DNA of 54,117 bases from Bacillota bacterium (GTDB lineage Bacteria; Bacillota; Sulfobacillia; JAJZIM01). The notes under the pieces were generated by a model that did no database searches, was not told the origin of the DNA, and saw only the letters and a program-made list of their open reading frames with translations. A program made the position numbers and the translations under genes. Location of the stretch: contig JAJZIM010000016.1 of NCBI GenBank assembly GCA_021810565.1, positions 1 to 54,117 on the forward strand, written 5' to 3'. Positions 17,472 through 26,462 of this stretch are shown piece after piece; position 1 is the stretch's first letter, and each line of letters begins with the position of its first letter.

Positions 17472-18349
17472 CGCTCTTGGCCCGGGCCAAGATCAACCTC
17501 AGCCTGGACGTGCTGGGCCGCCTCCCCGACGGCTACCATGCCGTGGAAACCGTGCTGCAATCGGTGGACCTGGCGGATCGGGTGACCCTCCGGGAGGCGC
17601 CAGCCAAGGTGACCGTGCGCTGCGACCACCCGGGAGTGCCCCCGGGCGAGGGCAACCTGGCCGTGTGCGCGGCGGAACTCTTGCGGCGGACCGCGGGGGA
17701 GCGGCGGGGAGTGGTGATCGAGATCGTGAAGGCCATCCCGGTGGCCGCCGGCCTGGCGGGGGGCAGCGCCGACGCAGCCGCCGTGCTGTGGGGGCTGAAC
17801 CGCCTGTGGGAGCTGGGCCTGTCCGACGGGGCCTTGCTCCGGCTGGCCGGGGAGCTGGGCGCCGACGTGCCCTTCGCCCTGGAGGGCGGCACGGCCCTGG
17901 GCCGGGGCCGGGGAGAGCGGCTCACCTCCCTGCCGCTGCCGCGGGGCTTGGGGGTGGTGCTGGTGCATCCGCCTGCGTCTTTGGCCACGGCGGCGGTCTA
18001 CCGGGGCTGGGACGCCGCGCCCTCGCCCAGTGCGCGGCACACGCCCGGGGTGGTGCGGGCTCTGACCGCGGGGGACCGGCAGGAGCTGGCCTGCGCGGTG
18101 GGCAACGACCTGGAGCCGGTGGCCCGTCGGCTGCAGCCTGAGGTGGCGGCGGCCCGCGGGATGCTCCTGGCGGCGGGGGCGACGGGAGTGGCCATGTCCG
18201 GCAGCGGCCCCACGGTTTTTGCCCTGGCGGCGGACCGGGAGGCGGCGCGGCGGCTGGCCGCGTCCCTCTCCCCCGCTCCCGGCTGGTCCGTGCTTCCCTG
18301 CCGGGTGGCCCGGAGAGGAATCTGCGTTCCGGAGGCGAATATAGGCTAG
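17459..18349 (+). CDS. ispE: 4-diphosphocytidyl-2-C-methyl-D-erythritol kinase
   Basis: A 296-residue GHMP kinase of the MEP isoprenoid pathway, phosphorylating CDP-ME at the 2-hydroxyl. Motifs: LARAKINLSLDV at the N-terminus, the ATP loop PVAAGLAGGSADAA and the C-terminal MSGSGPTVFAL. The ATG lies inside the end of the HAD gene (13-base overlap). In Bacillus ispE lies in the same ksgA-to-glmU neighbourhood, so this is the ancestral core position. Confidence 0.95.
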   Translation: MRQLTLLARAKINLSLDVLGRLPDGYHAVETVLQSVDLADRVTLREAPAKVTVRCDHPGVPPGEGNLAVCAAELLRRTAGERRGVVIEIVKAIPVAAGLAGGSADAAAVLWGLNRLWELGLSDGALLRLAGELGADVPFALEGGTALGRGRGERLTSLPLPRGLGVVLVHPPASLATAAVYRGWDAAPSPSARHTPGVVRALTAGDRQELACAVGNDLEPVARRLQPEVAAARGMLLAAGATGVAMSGSGPTVFALAADREAARRLAASLSPAPGWSVLPCRVARRGICVPEANIG

Positions 18350-18372
18350 GGAGAGCAAGAGGGGGTTTGCGC

Positions 18373-19122
18373 GTGCCGGTGGATGCCGTGGTGCTGGCCG
18401 GGCGTCTCAACCAGGGGGCGTTCCGGGAGGTCAGCGACGTCCCCTACGAGGCCCTGTTGGACGTGGGGGGGCGGCCCATGGTCAGCTACGTGCTGGCGGC
18501 CCTGGCCGCAGCCCAGGAAGTGGGACGCGTCGCCGTGGTGGGCCCGCCCCAGTTGGGGGAGCTGGTCCGGGAGCACCCCTTCCTGCTGGTGCCCATGGGG
18601 GAGACGGTCTTCGACAACGTGCAAGCGGGGCTGGCGGCCCTGGAGCCCGCGGGCAAGGTTCTCATCGCCACCTCGGACATCCCCCTGATCAGCGGGCCCA
18701 TGGTCGACCGGTTCCTGAAGCAGTGCGCGGCGCGGCCGGCCCGCCTGCACTATCCCGTGGTGCGCCGGGAGCTGGCGGAGGCCAAGTACCCCCTGGTGCG
18801 GCGCACCTACGTGACCCTGGCCGACGGGACTTTCACCGGGGGCAACCTGTTTCTGGCGGAGCCCGCGGCCGTAGCGGCCGCCCTGGAGCAGGGCCGGCGG
18901 GTCTTCGCCTACCGCAAGCGACCCTGGAAGCTGCTCGGGCTTTTGGGGTGGACCTTCGTGCTGCGCTACCTCACCCACCGGTTGACCCTGGGGCAGGTGG
19001 AGGCCCGGGCCTCCGAGCTTTTGGGTTTTCCGGGCGCGGCGGTGGTCAGCCCCGATCCCGAGGTGGGCGTGGACGTGGATTGGCCCCAGGACCTGCAGCT
19101 GGTGCGGGCGGCGCTGGGTTGA
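18373..19122 (+). CDS. MobA-like NTP transferase domain protein
   Basis: A 249-residue protein of the nucleotidyltransferase (NTP_transf_3) fold. The N-terminal loop reads VVLAGRLNQG instead of the usual AAGxGxRM, but DVGGRPMVSYVL, ATSDIPLI and GGNLFL follow the family plan. A hydrophobic stretch near residues 183-196 (LLGLLGWTFVLRYL) is odd for a soluble enzyme. Substrate unknown. GTG 18373 has AGAGGGGG at a proper distance; TTG 18367 is the alternative. It lies between ispE and glmU, and its stop overlaps the glmU start, so it may serve wall-precursor or cofactor synthesis. Confidence 0.75.
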   Translation: MPVDAVVLAGRLNQGAFREVSDVPYEALLDVGGRPMVSYVLAALAAAQEVGRVAVVGPPQLGELVREHPFLLVPMGETVFDNVQAGLAALEPAGKVLIATSDIPLISGPMVDRFLKQCAARPARLHYPVVRRELAEAKYPLVRRTYVTLADGTFTGGNLFLAEPAAVAAALEQGRRVFAYRKRPWKLLGLLGWTFVLRYLTHRLTLGQVEARASELLGFPGAAVVSPDPEVGVDVDWPQDLQLVRAALG

Positions 19123-20108
19123 GCGGTGCGGGGGATGCCGTCCGGGCGCTGATCCTGGCGGCGGGGCAGGGCAAGCGGATGCGCTCCCGGCTGCCCAAGG
19201 TGCTGCATCCCCTGGCGGGGCGGCCGATGATCCGCTACGTGCTGGACGCGGTGGCCGAGCTCGGCATGGGGCGAGCGGTGGTGGTCATCCCCGCCGAGGA
19301 CCGAGCGGTGCGCCGCGCCCTGGGGGAGACGGTGGACTGGGCGGTGCAGGAGGCTCCCCGGGGGACCGCCGACGCGGTGGCGGCGGCGGCGCGGTTCCTC
19401 CCCGGCGGCGGCCACGCTCTGGTGCTGTGCGGCGACACCCCGCTGGTGACGGCGGCCCAGCTCACTCCTCTGCTGGCGGCCCACCTGGCCGGGCCGGCGG
19501 CGGCCACCCTCCTCACGGCCCGTCCGGCCGATCCCACGGGCTACGGGCGGGTGGTGCGGGACGCGGCGGGTCAGGTGGCGCGCATCGTGGAGGAGTCCGA
19601 TGCCACCCCCGCCGAGGCGGCCATCGGGGAGGTGAACACGGGGATCTACTGTTTCCGGACCCAGCCCTTGCTCCGGGCCCTGGGGCGGGTACGGCCCGAC
19701 AACGCCCAGGGCGAGTACTACCTGACGGATTGCGTGGCGGCGATGGTGGCGGCGGGGGAGACGGTGGCGGCGGTGGCATCCCCCGACGCGCCGGCCCTGG
19801 AGGGGGTCAACGACCGCCGCCAACTGGCGCGGGCCGAGGCGGCCCTGCGGGGGCGCATCCTGGAGCGGCTGCAGGGGGCGGGAGTGCGGGTGGAGGAGCC
19901 CGGCGCCGTGGTCCTGGACTGGGAGGCGGCCGCGGGGGCGGACACCCGGCTGGGCTTGGGCGTCACCCTGGCGGGGCGCACCCGGCTGGGGCGGGACTGC
20001 CGCGTGGGGGCGGGGACGTTTCTGCGGGGCGTGACGGCGGGCGACAGGGTGCGGCTGGGGCCGCACACCGTCCTGGATTCCGGCCGCGGGAAGGGGACTT
20101 GGACTTGA
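19119..20108 (+). CDS. glmU: GlmU-type UDP-GlcNAc pyrophosphorylase lacking the acetyltransferase domain
   Basis: A 329-residue protein. Residues about 8-235 form the uridylyltransferase domain: ALILAAGQGKRMRS, PKVLHPLAGRPM, GTADAV, LCGDTPLV and EVNTGIYCF. It then keeps the linker helix and only the first few left-handed beta-helix turns, and stops near VLDSGRGKGTWT. Bifunctional GlmU is about 455 residues, and its acetyltransferase active site lies in the missing part. The stop is directly overlapped by prs (TTGA), so there is no room for a frameshifted remainder. The cell would need another way to make GlcNAc-1-phosphate. TTG start overlapping the preceding stop. Confidence 0.88.
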   Translation: MSGAGDAVRALILAAGQGKRMRSRLPKVLHPLAGRPMIRYVLDAVAELGMGRAVVVIPAEDRAVRRALGETVDWAVQEAPRGTADAVAAAARFLPGGGHALVLCGDTPLVTAAQLTPLLAAHLAGPAAATLLTARPADPTGYGRVVRDAAGQVARIVEESDATPAEAAIGEVNTGIYCFRTQPLLRALGRVRPDNAQGEYYLTDCVAAMVAAGETVAAVASPDAPALEGVNDRRQLARAEAALRGRILERLQGAGVRVEEPGAVVLDWEAAAGADTRLGLGVTLAGRTRLGRDCRVGAGTFLRGVTAGDRVRLGPHTVLDSGRGKGTWT

Positions 20109-21070
20109 TCGGGTACCGGGACGCGACTTTGAAGTTGTTCACGGGCACCGCCAACCGGCCCCTGGCGGAGGCCATCGCCGCCCACCTGGGGATCAGGGTT
20201 GGGGAGGCGGAGGCCGGGCGGTTCTCCAACGGGGAGATCCAGGTGATCATTCGGGAGAACGTCCGCGGCACGGACGCCTTCGTGGTCCAGCCGCTGTGCG
20301 CTCAGGTGAACGAGTCCCTGATGGAGCTGCTGGTGATGATCGACGCCCTGCGCCGGGCCTCGGCGCGGCGGATCACGGCGGTGGTCCCCTATTTCGCCTA
20401 CGCCCGCCAGGACCGCAAGGCCCGGGGCCGCGAGCCCATCTCGGCCAAGCTGGTGGCCAACCTGGTTACCACCGCCGGGGCCGGGCGGGTGCTGACCATG
20501 GATCTGCACGCGCCCCAGATCCAAGGCTTCTTCGACATCCCCCTGGACCACCTGACGGGCACCTTCATCCTGGGGGAGTACTTCGCGGGCAAGCACCTGG
20601 AGAACCCCATGGTCTTCTCCCCCGACGCGGGCGGCGTGGCCCGGGCCCGGGTGCTGGCCGAGTGGCTGGGGGTGCCCCTGGGCTTCATCGACAAGCGGCG
20701 TCCCGAGCCGGGGGTAGCCGAGGTGATGAACATCATCGGCAAGGTCCAGGGGCGGCGGGTGATCATGATGGACGACATGATCGACACGGCGGGCACGGTC
20801 ACCCGGGGGGCCGAGGCGCTGCTGGCGGCAGGCGCGGTGGAGGTCTACGCCTGCTGCAGCCACGCCGTGCTCTCCGGTCCCGGGGTGGCGCGGCTTTTGG
20901 CCTCGTCCGTCCGGGAGGTGGTGGTGACGGACACCATCCCCCTGTCTCAGGCGGCGACCCAAAGCGGCCGCTTCACCGTGCTGTCGGTTGCGCCTCTTTT
21001 GGGGGAGGCTATAATAAGGATACACGAGGACCTCTCCGTGAGTAGGCTGTTCGAGGGCCCCGCGGTTTAG
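20105..21070 (+). CDS. prs: Ribose-phosphate pyrophosphokinase
   Basis: A 321-residue PRPP synthetase making 5-phosphoribosyl diphosphate for nucleotides, histidine and NAD. Motifs: RFSNGEIQV, YFAYARQDRK, the metal site MDLHAPQIQGFFDIP and the PRPP loop VIMMDDMIDTAGT. Length is that of class I enzymes. TTG 20105 overlaps the glmU stop and has AAGGGGAC upstream; TTG 20099 is an alternative. The glmU-prs-ctc order is as in Bacillus. Confidence 0.95.
   Translation: MIGYRDATLKLFTGTANRPLAEAIAAHLGIRVGEAEAGRFSNGEIQVIIRENVRGTDAFVVQPLCAQVNESLMELLVMIDALRRASARRITAVVPYFAYARQDRKARGREPISAKLVANLVTTAGAGRVLTMDLHAPQIQGFFDIPLDHLTGTFILGEYFAGKHLENPMVFSPDAGGVARARVLAEWLGVPLGFIDKRRPEPGVAEVMNIIGKVQGRRVIMMDDMIDTAGTVTRGAEALLAAGAVEVYACCSHAVLSGPGVARLLASSVREVVVTDTIPLSQAATQSGRFTVLSVAPLLGEAIIRIHEDLSVSRLFEGPAV
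20988..21015 (+). promoter_or_regulatory. Internal promoter for ctc-pth-mfd
   Basis: Within the end of prs: -35 TTGCGC (20988-20993), a 16-base spacer, perfect -10 TATAAT (21010-21015). Placed 70 bases before the ctc ATG. Confidence 0.5.
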
Positions 21071-21087
21071 AAAGGGGTTGGGAGAAG

Positions 21088-21696
21088 ATGGCGCAGACCT
21101 TGTCGGCCCAGGAGCGGGAGACGGGCAAGGGGGCCGCCCGGCGCGTGCGCTCCGGCGGCTATCTGCCGGCGGTGGTGTACGGGCACAAGCGTCCGCCCCG
21201 GCCCATCCAGATCCACCTGCATCGCTTCGAGCGGCTGCTGGAGGAGGGGTCGTCCGGCCACGGCTGGCTTTTCACCCTGGAGTTGCCGGGAGAGGCCCGT
21301 CCGGTGCCGGCGGTGCTCAAGGAGCTGCAGCGCGATCCGGTGACGGGCCGCATGATCCACGTCGACTTCCTGGCGGTGGACCTCGAGGAGCAGGTGCGCG
21401 CCCGGGTGCCCCTGGTGGCCCGGGGGGAGGAGGAGCTCAGCCGCCGGGGCGGCATCGTGCAGCTCTTGGTGCGGGAGCTGGCCGTGGAGGGGCTGCCGGA
21501 AAAGCTGCCGAACCACTTGGAGGTGGATGTGGGCGCCCTGGAGGTGGGGCGGCACCTGGCGGCGGGGGACTTGACCCTGCCCGAGGGGGTGCGCCTGGCC
21601 GGAGATCCGGCGGAGGCGGTGCTGTCCGTGACCCATCCGCGGGTGGAGGAGCCCGTTGCGGCTGCGCCGGCGGGCGGTGAGACCAGCCAGCCCTGA
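21088..21696 (+). CDS. rplY: 50S ribosomal protein bL25, Ctc form
   Basis: A 202-residue two-domain bL25 (Ctc/TL5 type) binding 5S rRNA. The N-terminal domain has ARRVRSGGYLPAVVYGH and a strand ending IHVDFLAVD. The long C-terminal beta domain ends in an Ala/Pro/Glu-rich tail (EEPVAAAPAGG). Ctc is a general-stress protein in Bacillus, and an internal promoter just upstream could allow separate control. GGGAGAAG precedes the ATG. Confidence 0.93.
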   Translation: MAQTLSAQERETGKGAARRVRSGGYLPAVVYGHKRPPRPIQIHLHRFERLLEEGSSGHGWLFTLELPGEARPVPAVLKELQRDPVTGRMIHVDFLAVDLEEQVRARVPLVARGEEELSRRGGIVQLLVRELAVEGLPEKLPNHLEVDVGALEVGRHLAAGDLTLPEGVRLAGDPAEAVLSVTHPRVEEPVAAAPAGGETSQP

Positions 21697-21701
21697 GCGA
21701 G

Positions 21702-22283
21702 ATGGCGGTGCGGCTGGTGGTGGGCCTGGGCAATCCCGGTTTCCGGTACGTGGGCACGCGGCACAACCTGGGTTTTCAGGTGGTGGAGCGCCTGGTGCGC
21801 CGGGGCGGCGGCCGGTGGCGGGTGCGGGGCCCCGGCCGGGAGGCCGAGGCCCTGGGGGTGTGCCTCTTGGAGCCCCTTACCTACATGAATTTGAGCGGCG
21901 TCGCCGTGCGGGAGGCCGCGCGCCGGCGCGGCGTGAGCCCGGAGGAGATCCTGGTGGTCTGCGACGACCTGGACCTTCCCTTGGGAAGGTTGCGGCTGCG
22001 CGCCGCGGGGGGAGCCGGCGGGCATCGGGGCCTCGCCTCGCTGATCCAGGAGCTGGGCAGCCGGGAATTTCCGCGCCTGCGCCTGGGGATCGGACGCCCC
22101 GCCCAATGGGAGGACCCCGCCGCCTATGTGCTCTCCGGCTTCCCGCTCCGGGAGCGCCGGGTGGTGGAGCGGATGCTGGGCGTGGCCTGCGAGGCGGTGG
22201 AGATGGTAGTGCGCGACGGCGTCGCTCCGGCCATGAACCGCATAAACGCCCCTGAGGCCGCGGAGGGGGGGGAGGGGCCTTAA
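21702..22283 (+). CDS. pth: Peptidyl-tRNA hydrolase
   Basis: A 193-residue enzyme releasing tRNA from prematurely terminated peptidyl-tRNAs. Motifs: GLGNPG, the catalytic His in TRHNLGF, PLTYMNLSG, VVCDDLDLP and GGHRGLASL. It starts six bases after the ctc stop and is followed by mfd, the conserved Firmicutes order (spoVC-mfd). Confidence 0.95.
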   Translation: MAVRLVVGLGNPGFRYVGTRHNLGFQVVERLVRRGGGRWRVRGPGREAEALGVCLLEPLTYMNLSGVAVREAARRRGVSPEEILVVCDDLDLPLGRLRLRAAGGAGGHRGLASLIQELGSREFPRLRLGIGRPAQWEDPAAYVLSGFPLRERRVVERMLGVACEAVEMVVRDGVAPAMNRINAPEAAEGGEGP

Positions 22284-22288
22284 GCCTG

Positions 22289-25200
22289 TTGGAGCTTTGG
22301 CGCGACGCGCCGGATTTCCGGGCGCTGGAGCAGTCCCTGGTCCGGTCCGAAACGGTGCAGGTCAACGGCCTGTCCGGATCCGCCCGGATCTTTCTCCTGG
22401 CCGCCCTGGCCGGGGAGCGGCCCACGGCCCTGGTGGTGGTGAGCGGCCTGGGGCAGGCGGAGAAGCTGCGCGAGGAGTTGGCGGCCTGGCTGAGCGCCGA
22501 GCGGTTGCTGGTCTTCCCGGCCCTGGAACTGCTGCCCTATGAAGTGTTGGCCCGCAACCCGGAACCTTTGAGCCAGCGTCTGAAGGTGTTCGAGCGGCTG
22601 GTGAGCGGGGAGGGCGGCGTGATCATCGCCCCCGTGGCGGCCGCGCTGGGGCGGGTGCCGCCCTTCGGACTTTTGCGCTCCGGCTGCTTTGTCCTGCGCC
22701 GCGGCGAGGAGGTCGAGCCCCAGGCTCTGCTGCGCCGTCTGGCGGATCTGGGCTACGAGCGCCGACCGGTGGTGGAGGGCCGCGGTCAGTGCGCCCTGCG
22801 CGGGGACATCCTGGACCTCTTCGTCCCCACGGCGGCGCATCCTTGGCGCTTGGAGCTCTTCGACCGGACGGTGGAGTCCCTCCGGGGCTTGGATCCGGAG
22901 ACGCAGCGGTCGACGGACCAGGACGCGGCCCAGATCCTGGTCTCGCCGGCCGTGGAGACGGTGCTGGACGCTCCGACGCGGGAGCGGGGCCTGACGGCGG
23001 TGCGCCAAGCCCTGGTCCAGGCGGTGCGGCAGCTCACCCGCACCGGTCGGGGGCGGGAAGCCCACCAGTTGGAGGAGCGCGTGGAGGAGGACCTGCTGCG
23101 CCTGGAGGCGGGCCGCAGCGAGGGACTGGAGCGCTACGCCCGCTACTTCTACCCGGCGGGGACCCTCCTGATCGACTACCTGCCGCCCCAGGCCCCGGTG
23201 TTCCTGGACGAGCCGCGCCGGCTGGAGCAGGCCGCCGAGGCGTACACCGCCGAGGTGACGGGCCGCTACCTGCACCAGGTGCGCTCCGGCCAGCTCCTGC
23301 CGGGCCAATCCGATCCCGGCGCCTCCTTCGGGGAGTTTTCCGAGCGGCTGGCCGGCCGCGCCGTGTGCTCCCTGGCCGCCCTGCCGGGGCAGGGGGAGGG
23401 CCGGGTGGTGTCCTTCGTGGGGCGGGGGTCGGAGGCCTTCCACGGCCAGTGGGACGTCTTCCTGGAGGAGTTGCGCCGCCACCTGCGCACGGGCCATCGG
23501 GTGCTGGTGGCGGCCTCCGACGCCGGCCGCCGACGGCGGCTGGGAGAGGCCCTGGCGGAGGAGGGCATGGCCGTCGGCGCGGGGGTGCCCGGACCGGGGG
23601 AGCTGGCCCTGACCGAGGCCAGCATCGAGGGCGGGTTCTACCTGGCGGACCTGTCCCTCTGGGTGGTCACCGACGCGGAGATCTTCGGGCGGCCGCGCCG
23701 GCACCGGCGTGCCCAGGGGCAAAGCGCGGGCATCAGCATCACCCGCCACGAGGACCTGAAACCCGGGGACTTCGTGGTGCACGAGAGCCACGGCGTCGCC
23801 CGCTACCTGGGGATCCGCACCCTGGAGGTGGGCGGGCTGCAGCGGGACTACCTGTCCCTGGCCTACCAGGGGGAGGATCGGCTGTACGTCCCCACGGACC
23901 AGATCGGACTGATCCAGAAGTACGTGGGGGGCGAGGATCGCGAGCCCAAGCTGTCCCGGCTGGGTGGCGGCGAGTGGACGCGGGTGAAGAACCGGGTCCG
24001 CGAGTCGGTGCGGGAGATGGCCCAGGAGCTTTTGCGCCTCTACGCCCTGCGGGAGGCCCTGCCCGGGCACGCCTTCCCGCCGGACACCCCCTGGCAGAAG
24101 GAGTTCGAGGACGCCTTCCCCTACGAGGAGACCCCCGACCAGCAGCGGTCGGTGGCGGAGATCAAGGCGGACATGGAGAAAAGCCGGCCCATGGACCGCC
24201 TGCTGTGCGGCGACGTGGGCTTCGGCAAGACGGAGGTGGCGCTGCGGGCGGCCTTCAAGGCCATTCAGGACGGCAAGCAGGTGGCCTTCCTGGTGCCCAC
24301 CACCATCCTGGCCCAGCAGCACCTGGCCACCTGCCGGAGCCGCTTCGCGGGGTGGCCGGTGCGGGTGGACATGCTGAGCCGCTTTCGTTCCCCCGCCGAG
24401 CAGCGCGCCGTGCGCCGGGCCGTGCGCGAGGGTGAGGTGGATCTCTTGATCGGCACCCACCGCATGGTGCAGCGGGACGTGCGCTTCCGCGACCTGGGGC
24501 TTTTGATCATCGACGAGGAGCAGCGCTTCGGGGTGGAGCACAAGGAGCGGCTGAAGAGGCTCAGGGAGAACGTGGACTGCCTGACCCTCACCGCCACCCC
24601 CATTCCGCGCACCCTGCACATGTCCCTGGCCGGCATGCGGGACATGAGCATCATCGAGACGCCGCCCGAGGGGCGCTTCCCGATCCAGACCTATGTGGTG
24701 GAGCACAACGACGAGCTGGTGCGCGACGCCCTGCTGCGGGAGATGAACCGGGGCGGTCAGGCCTACTACGTCCACAATCGGGTGCAGACGATCGAGCGGG
24801 TGCACCGGCGGCTGCGGGAGCTTTTGCCCGAGGCCCGCGTCGCCCTGGCCCACGGCCAGATGCCCGAGGATGAGCTGGAGCGGACCATGCTGGACTTCCT
24901 GGACGGGGCCTACGACGTGCTCCTTTGCACCACCATTGTGGAGTCGGGCCTGGACATGCCGCGGGTCAACACCCTGGTGGCGGAGGATGCGGACCGGCTG
25001 GGGCTCGCCCAGCTGTACCAGCTGCGGGGGCGCATCGGCCGCTCCCACCGCCTGGCCTACGCCTACTTCACCTACCGGCGCGACAAGGCGCTGACGGAGG
25101 TGGCCCAAAAAAGGCTGGAGGCGGTGCGGGAGTTCACCGAGCTCGGGTCGGGCTTCCGCATCGCCATGCGCGACCTGGAGCTTAGGGGGGCGGGCAACAT

Positions 25201-25771
25201 CCTGGGGCCGGAGCAGCACGGCTTCATCGTCTCCGTGGGGTTCGAGCTGTACCGGCAGCTTTTGGAGGAGGCGGTGGCCGAGGTGCGGGGCGCGCCGCGG
25301 GAGGGGGCGGCGGTCGCTACCGTGGTGGAGCTGCCTGTGGACGCCTACATCCCCGACCAGTACGTGGGCGACTCGGCGCAGAAGATCGAGGCCTACAAGC
25401 ACATCGCCGCCCTGCGCACCCTGGAGGAGGCCGCCGAGTTGGCCGAGGAGCTGCGGGACCGCTTCGGACCCCTCCCGCCGCCGGTGGAGAACCTGCTGCG
25501 GGTGGCCAGGATCCGCATCCGCGGCGAGACCTTGGGCCTGTCCGCGGTGGCGGCGGAGGGGGAACAGGTGGTGCTGCGCCTGGCCACTCTGGAGCGGTTG
25601 CCGGGGGAGAAGCTGCGCGGCGCGGGCGGAGCCTTCCGCGGGCGGGTCTCCTTCCACGCCGGCAAGGCGCCCTTCTTCGCCCTGCGGGTGGCGGGTCTGG
25701 AGCCGGGGGAGCTTTTGGCCACGGTGGAGGAGTTCCTGGGGTTTCTGGGGGAGGAGGCGCGTAGCGCCTAG
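22289..25771 (+). CDS. mfd: Transcription-repair coupling factor
   Basis: A 1160-residue Mfd that removes RNA polymerase stalled at lesions and recruits UvrA. In order: UvrB-homology N-terminal modules (about 1-350), the CarD-like RNAP-interaction domain (LKPGDFVVHESHGVARYLG), a RecG-like translocase with Walker A GDVGFGKTE (about residue 640), IIDEEQRFGVEHKE, TATPIPRTL and QLRGRIGRS, and a TRCF C-terminal domain. TTG start five bases after pth. Its last 30 codons are duplicated about 1 kb downstream (26718-26838), where the copy continues past the present stop, so the current C-terminus may have been altered by the rearrangement. Confidence 0.95.
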   Translation: MELWRDAPDFRALEQSLVRSETVQVNGLSGSARIFLLAALAGERPTALVVVSGLGQAEKLREELAAWLSAERLLVFPALELLPYEVLARNPEPLSQRLKVFERLVSGEGGVIIAPVAAALGRVPPFGLLRSGCFVLRRGEEVEPQALLRRLADLGYERRPVVEGRGQCALRGDILDLFVPTAAHPWRLELFDRTVESLRGLDPETQRSTDQDAAQILVSPAVETVLDAPTRERGLTAVRQALVQAVRQLTRTGRGREAHQLEERVEEDLLRLEAGRSEGLERYARYFYPAGTLLIDYLPPQAPVFLDEPRRLEQAAEAYTAEVTGRYLHQVRSGQLLPGQSDPGASFGEFSERLAGRAVCSLAALPGQGEGRVVSFVGRGSEAFHGQWDVFLEELRRHLRTGHRVLVAASDAGRRRRLGEALAEEGMAVGAGVPGPGELALTEASIEGGFYLADLSLWVVTDAEIFGRPRRHRRAQGQSAGISITRHEDLKPGDFVVHESHGVARYLGIRTLEVGGLQRDYLSLAYQGEDRLYVPTDQIGLIQKYVGGEDREPKLSRLGGGEWTRVKNRVRESVREMAQELLRLYALREALPGHAFPPDTPWQKEFEDAFPYEETPDQQRSVAEIKADMEKSRPMDRLLCGDVGFGKTEVALRAAFKAIQDGKQVAFLVPTTILAQQHLATCRSRFAGWPVRVDMLSRFRSPAEQRAVRRAVREGEVDLLIGTHRMVQRDVRFRDLGLLIIDEEQRFGVEHKERLKRLRENVDCLTLTATPIPRTLHMSLAGMRDMSIIETPPEGRFPIQTYVVEHNDELVRDALLREMNRGGQAYYVHNRVQTIERVHRRLRELLPEARVALAHGQMPEDELERTMLDFLDGAYDVLLCTTIVESGLDMPRVNTLVAEDADRLGLAQLYQLRGRIGRSHRLAYAYFTYRRDKALTEVAQKRLEAVREFTELGSGFRIAMRDLELRGAGNILGPEQHGFIVSVGFELYRQLLEEAVAEVRGAPREGAAVATVVELPVDAYIPDQYVGDSAQKIEAYKHIAALRTLEEAAELAEELRDRFGPLPPPVENLLRVARIRIRGETLGLSAVAAEGEQVVLRLATLERLPGEKLRGAGGAFRGRVSFHAGKAPFFALRVAGLEPGELLATVEEFLGFLGEEARSA

Positions 25772-25818
25772 GGGGGCGAGCAGTTTTCACCGGCGGTTTT
25801 CCTCCCCGCGGTTAAGTG
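25679..25818. repeat. Long direct repeat, copy A (mfd 3' end)
   Basis: About 120 matched bases shared with 26718-26838: the last mfd codons plus the segment CAGTTTTCACCGGCGGTTTT to GCGGTTAAGTG. Copy A carries about 19 extra bases containing the mfd TAG stop. The two copies bracket MazEF and a transposase remnant. Confidence 0.85.
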
Positions 25819-25849
25819 CCGTAAAGCCTGGCGGGGGGGGCAAGTGCCG

Positions 25850-26173
25850 CTAGGACAAGCCGATCCACAGCGCCAATGCCCGGGTGACTTCGAGCATGGT
25901 CCGGTGGTCCAAGGTGCCGATGACGAGCCGAAGCTTCTCGCGAGGAACCGTCAAGATCTTGTCAACCATGATTTGAGACGGCTTCTGCAGACCGTTGGTA
26001 GCTGCGGGTTGTATGGCGACGCGGAACAAGGGAGCATCTCGCAAGTCGGAAGTGATCAAGCACAGCGTAACGCTGGGATGGGAGGGAAAGAAATCGGATT
26101 GGATGACCAGCGCTGGTCGGGGCTTTCCGTAATTGCCTGGAGCGGCTACAACAACGATGTCGCCCCGTTTCAC
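25850..26173 (-). CDS. MazF/PemK-like endoribonuclease toxin
   Basis: A 107-residue type II toxin of the MazF/PemK family (mRNA interferase). It begins MKRGDIVVVAAPGNYGKPRPALVIQSD, the family's RGD and KPRP signatures, followed by LRDAPLFRV and the C-terminal VDKILTVPREKL. Its start overlaps the end of the antitoxin gene by four bases (ATGA), the usual antitoxin-first order. It lies in the segment inserted between two copies of the mfd tail. Confidence 0.88.
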   Translation of the reverse strand: MKRGDIVVVAAPGNYGKPRPALVIQSDFFPSHPSVTLCLITSDLRDAPLFRVAIQPAATNGLQKPSQIMVDKILTVPREKLRLVIGTLDHRTMLEVTRALALWIGLS

Positions 26174-26382
26174 CCCTGGTCATCTCCCCAATCGCTCACG
26201 CGCTCCATGAAGTCCAATGCCGCCCGCTCCGCGGGATCCATCAGCAATTGGTCGGACTGTCGTCGACAAGTCTCCGCAAAGCCAGGTCGGCGTGTATCTG
26301 CCACCCAAATTTGGATAGGTCGGAGGCCCGCCTCCCGCAACCGCTGACGGTGACTCGCGACGCGCTTGTGGATGGGTTCCAT
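26170..26382 (-). CDS. MazE-like antitoxin (DUF3018 family)
   Basis: A 70-residue antitoxin: RVASHRQRLREAGLRPIQIWVADTR, PGFAETCRRQ and DFMERVSDWGD are typical of the antitoxin MazE-like family that pairs with PemK/MazF toxins. The frame opens at ATG 26397, but GGAGGTGAGG lies between that codon and ATG 26382, so I chose the latter. A promoter with a palindrome over the -10 lies directly upstream, suggesting autoregulation. Confidence 0.85.
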   Translation of the reverse strand: MEPIHKRVASHRQRLREAGLRPIQIWVADTRRPGFAETCRRQSDQLLMDPAERAALDFMERVSDWGDDQG

Positions 26383-26400
26383 CTTCCTCACCTCCATGCG

Positions 26401-26433
26401 TTACATGTAACACATTCGGGGCGATGTTGTCAA
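26401..26433 (-). promoter_or_regulatory. mazEF promoter with palindromic operator
   Basis: Minus strand: consensus -35 TTGACA (26433-26428), a 17-base spacer, -10 TTACAT inside the perfect 10-bp palindrome TTACATGTAA (26401-26410). A repressor bound there would block the promoter, as type II antitoxins do. Confidence 0.6.
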
Positions 26434-26462
26434 GCGGAGCTGAGAACTAACCATTGGCAATA

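Noticed and set aside
22280-25657. 1125-codon minus-strand frame opposite mfd, and similar long antisense frames opposite metG, glmU, hisD and argS
   Set aside because: They are His/Gln/Arg-rich mirror frames of GC-rich genes, without domains or ribosome sites.
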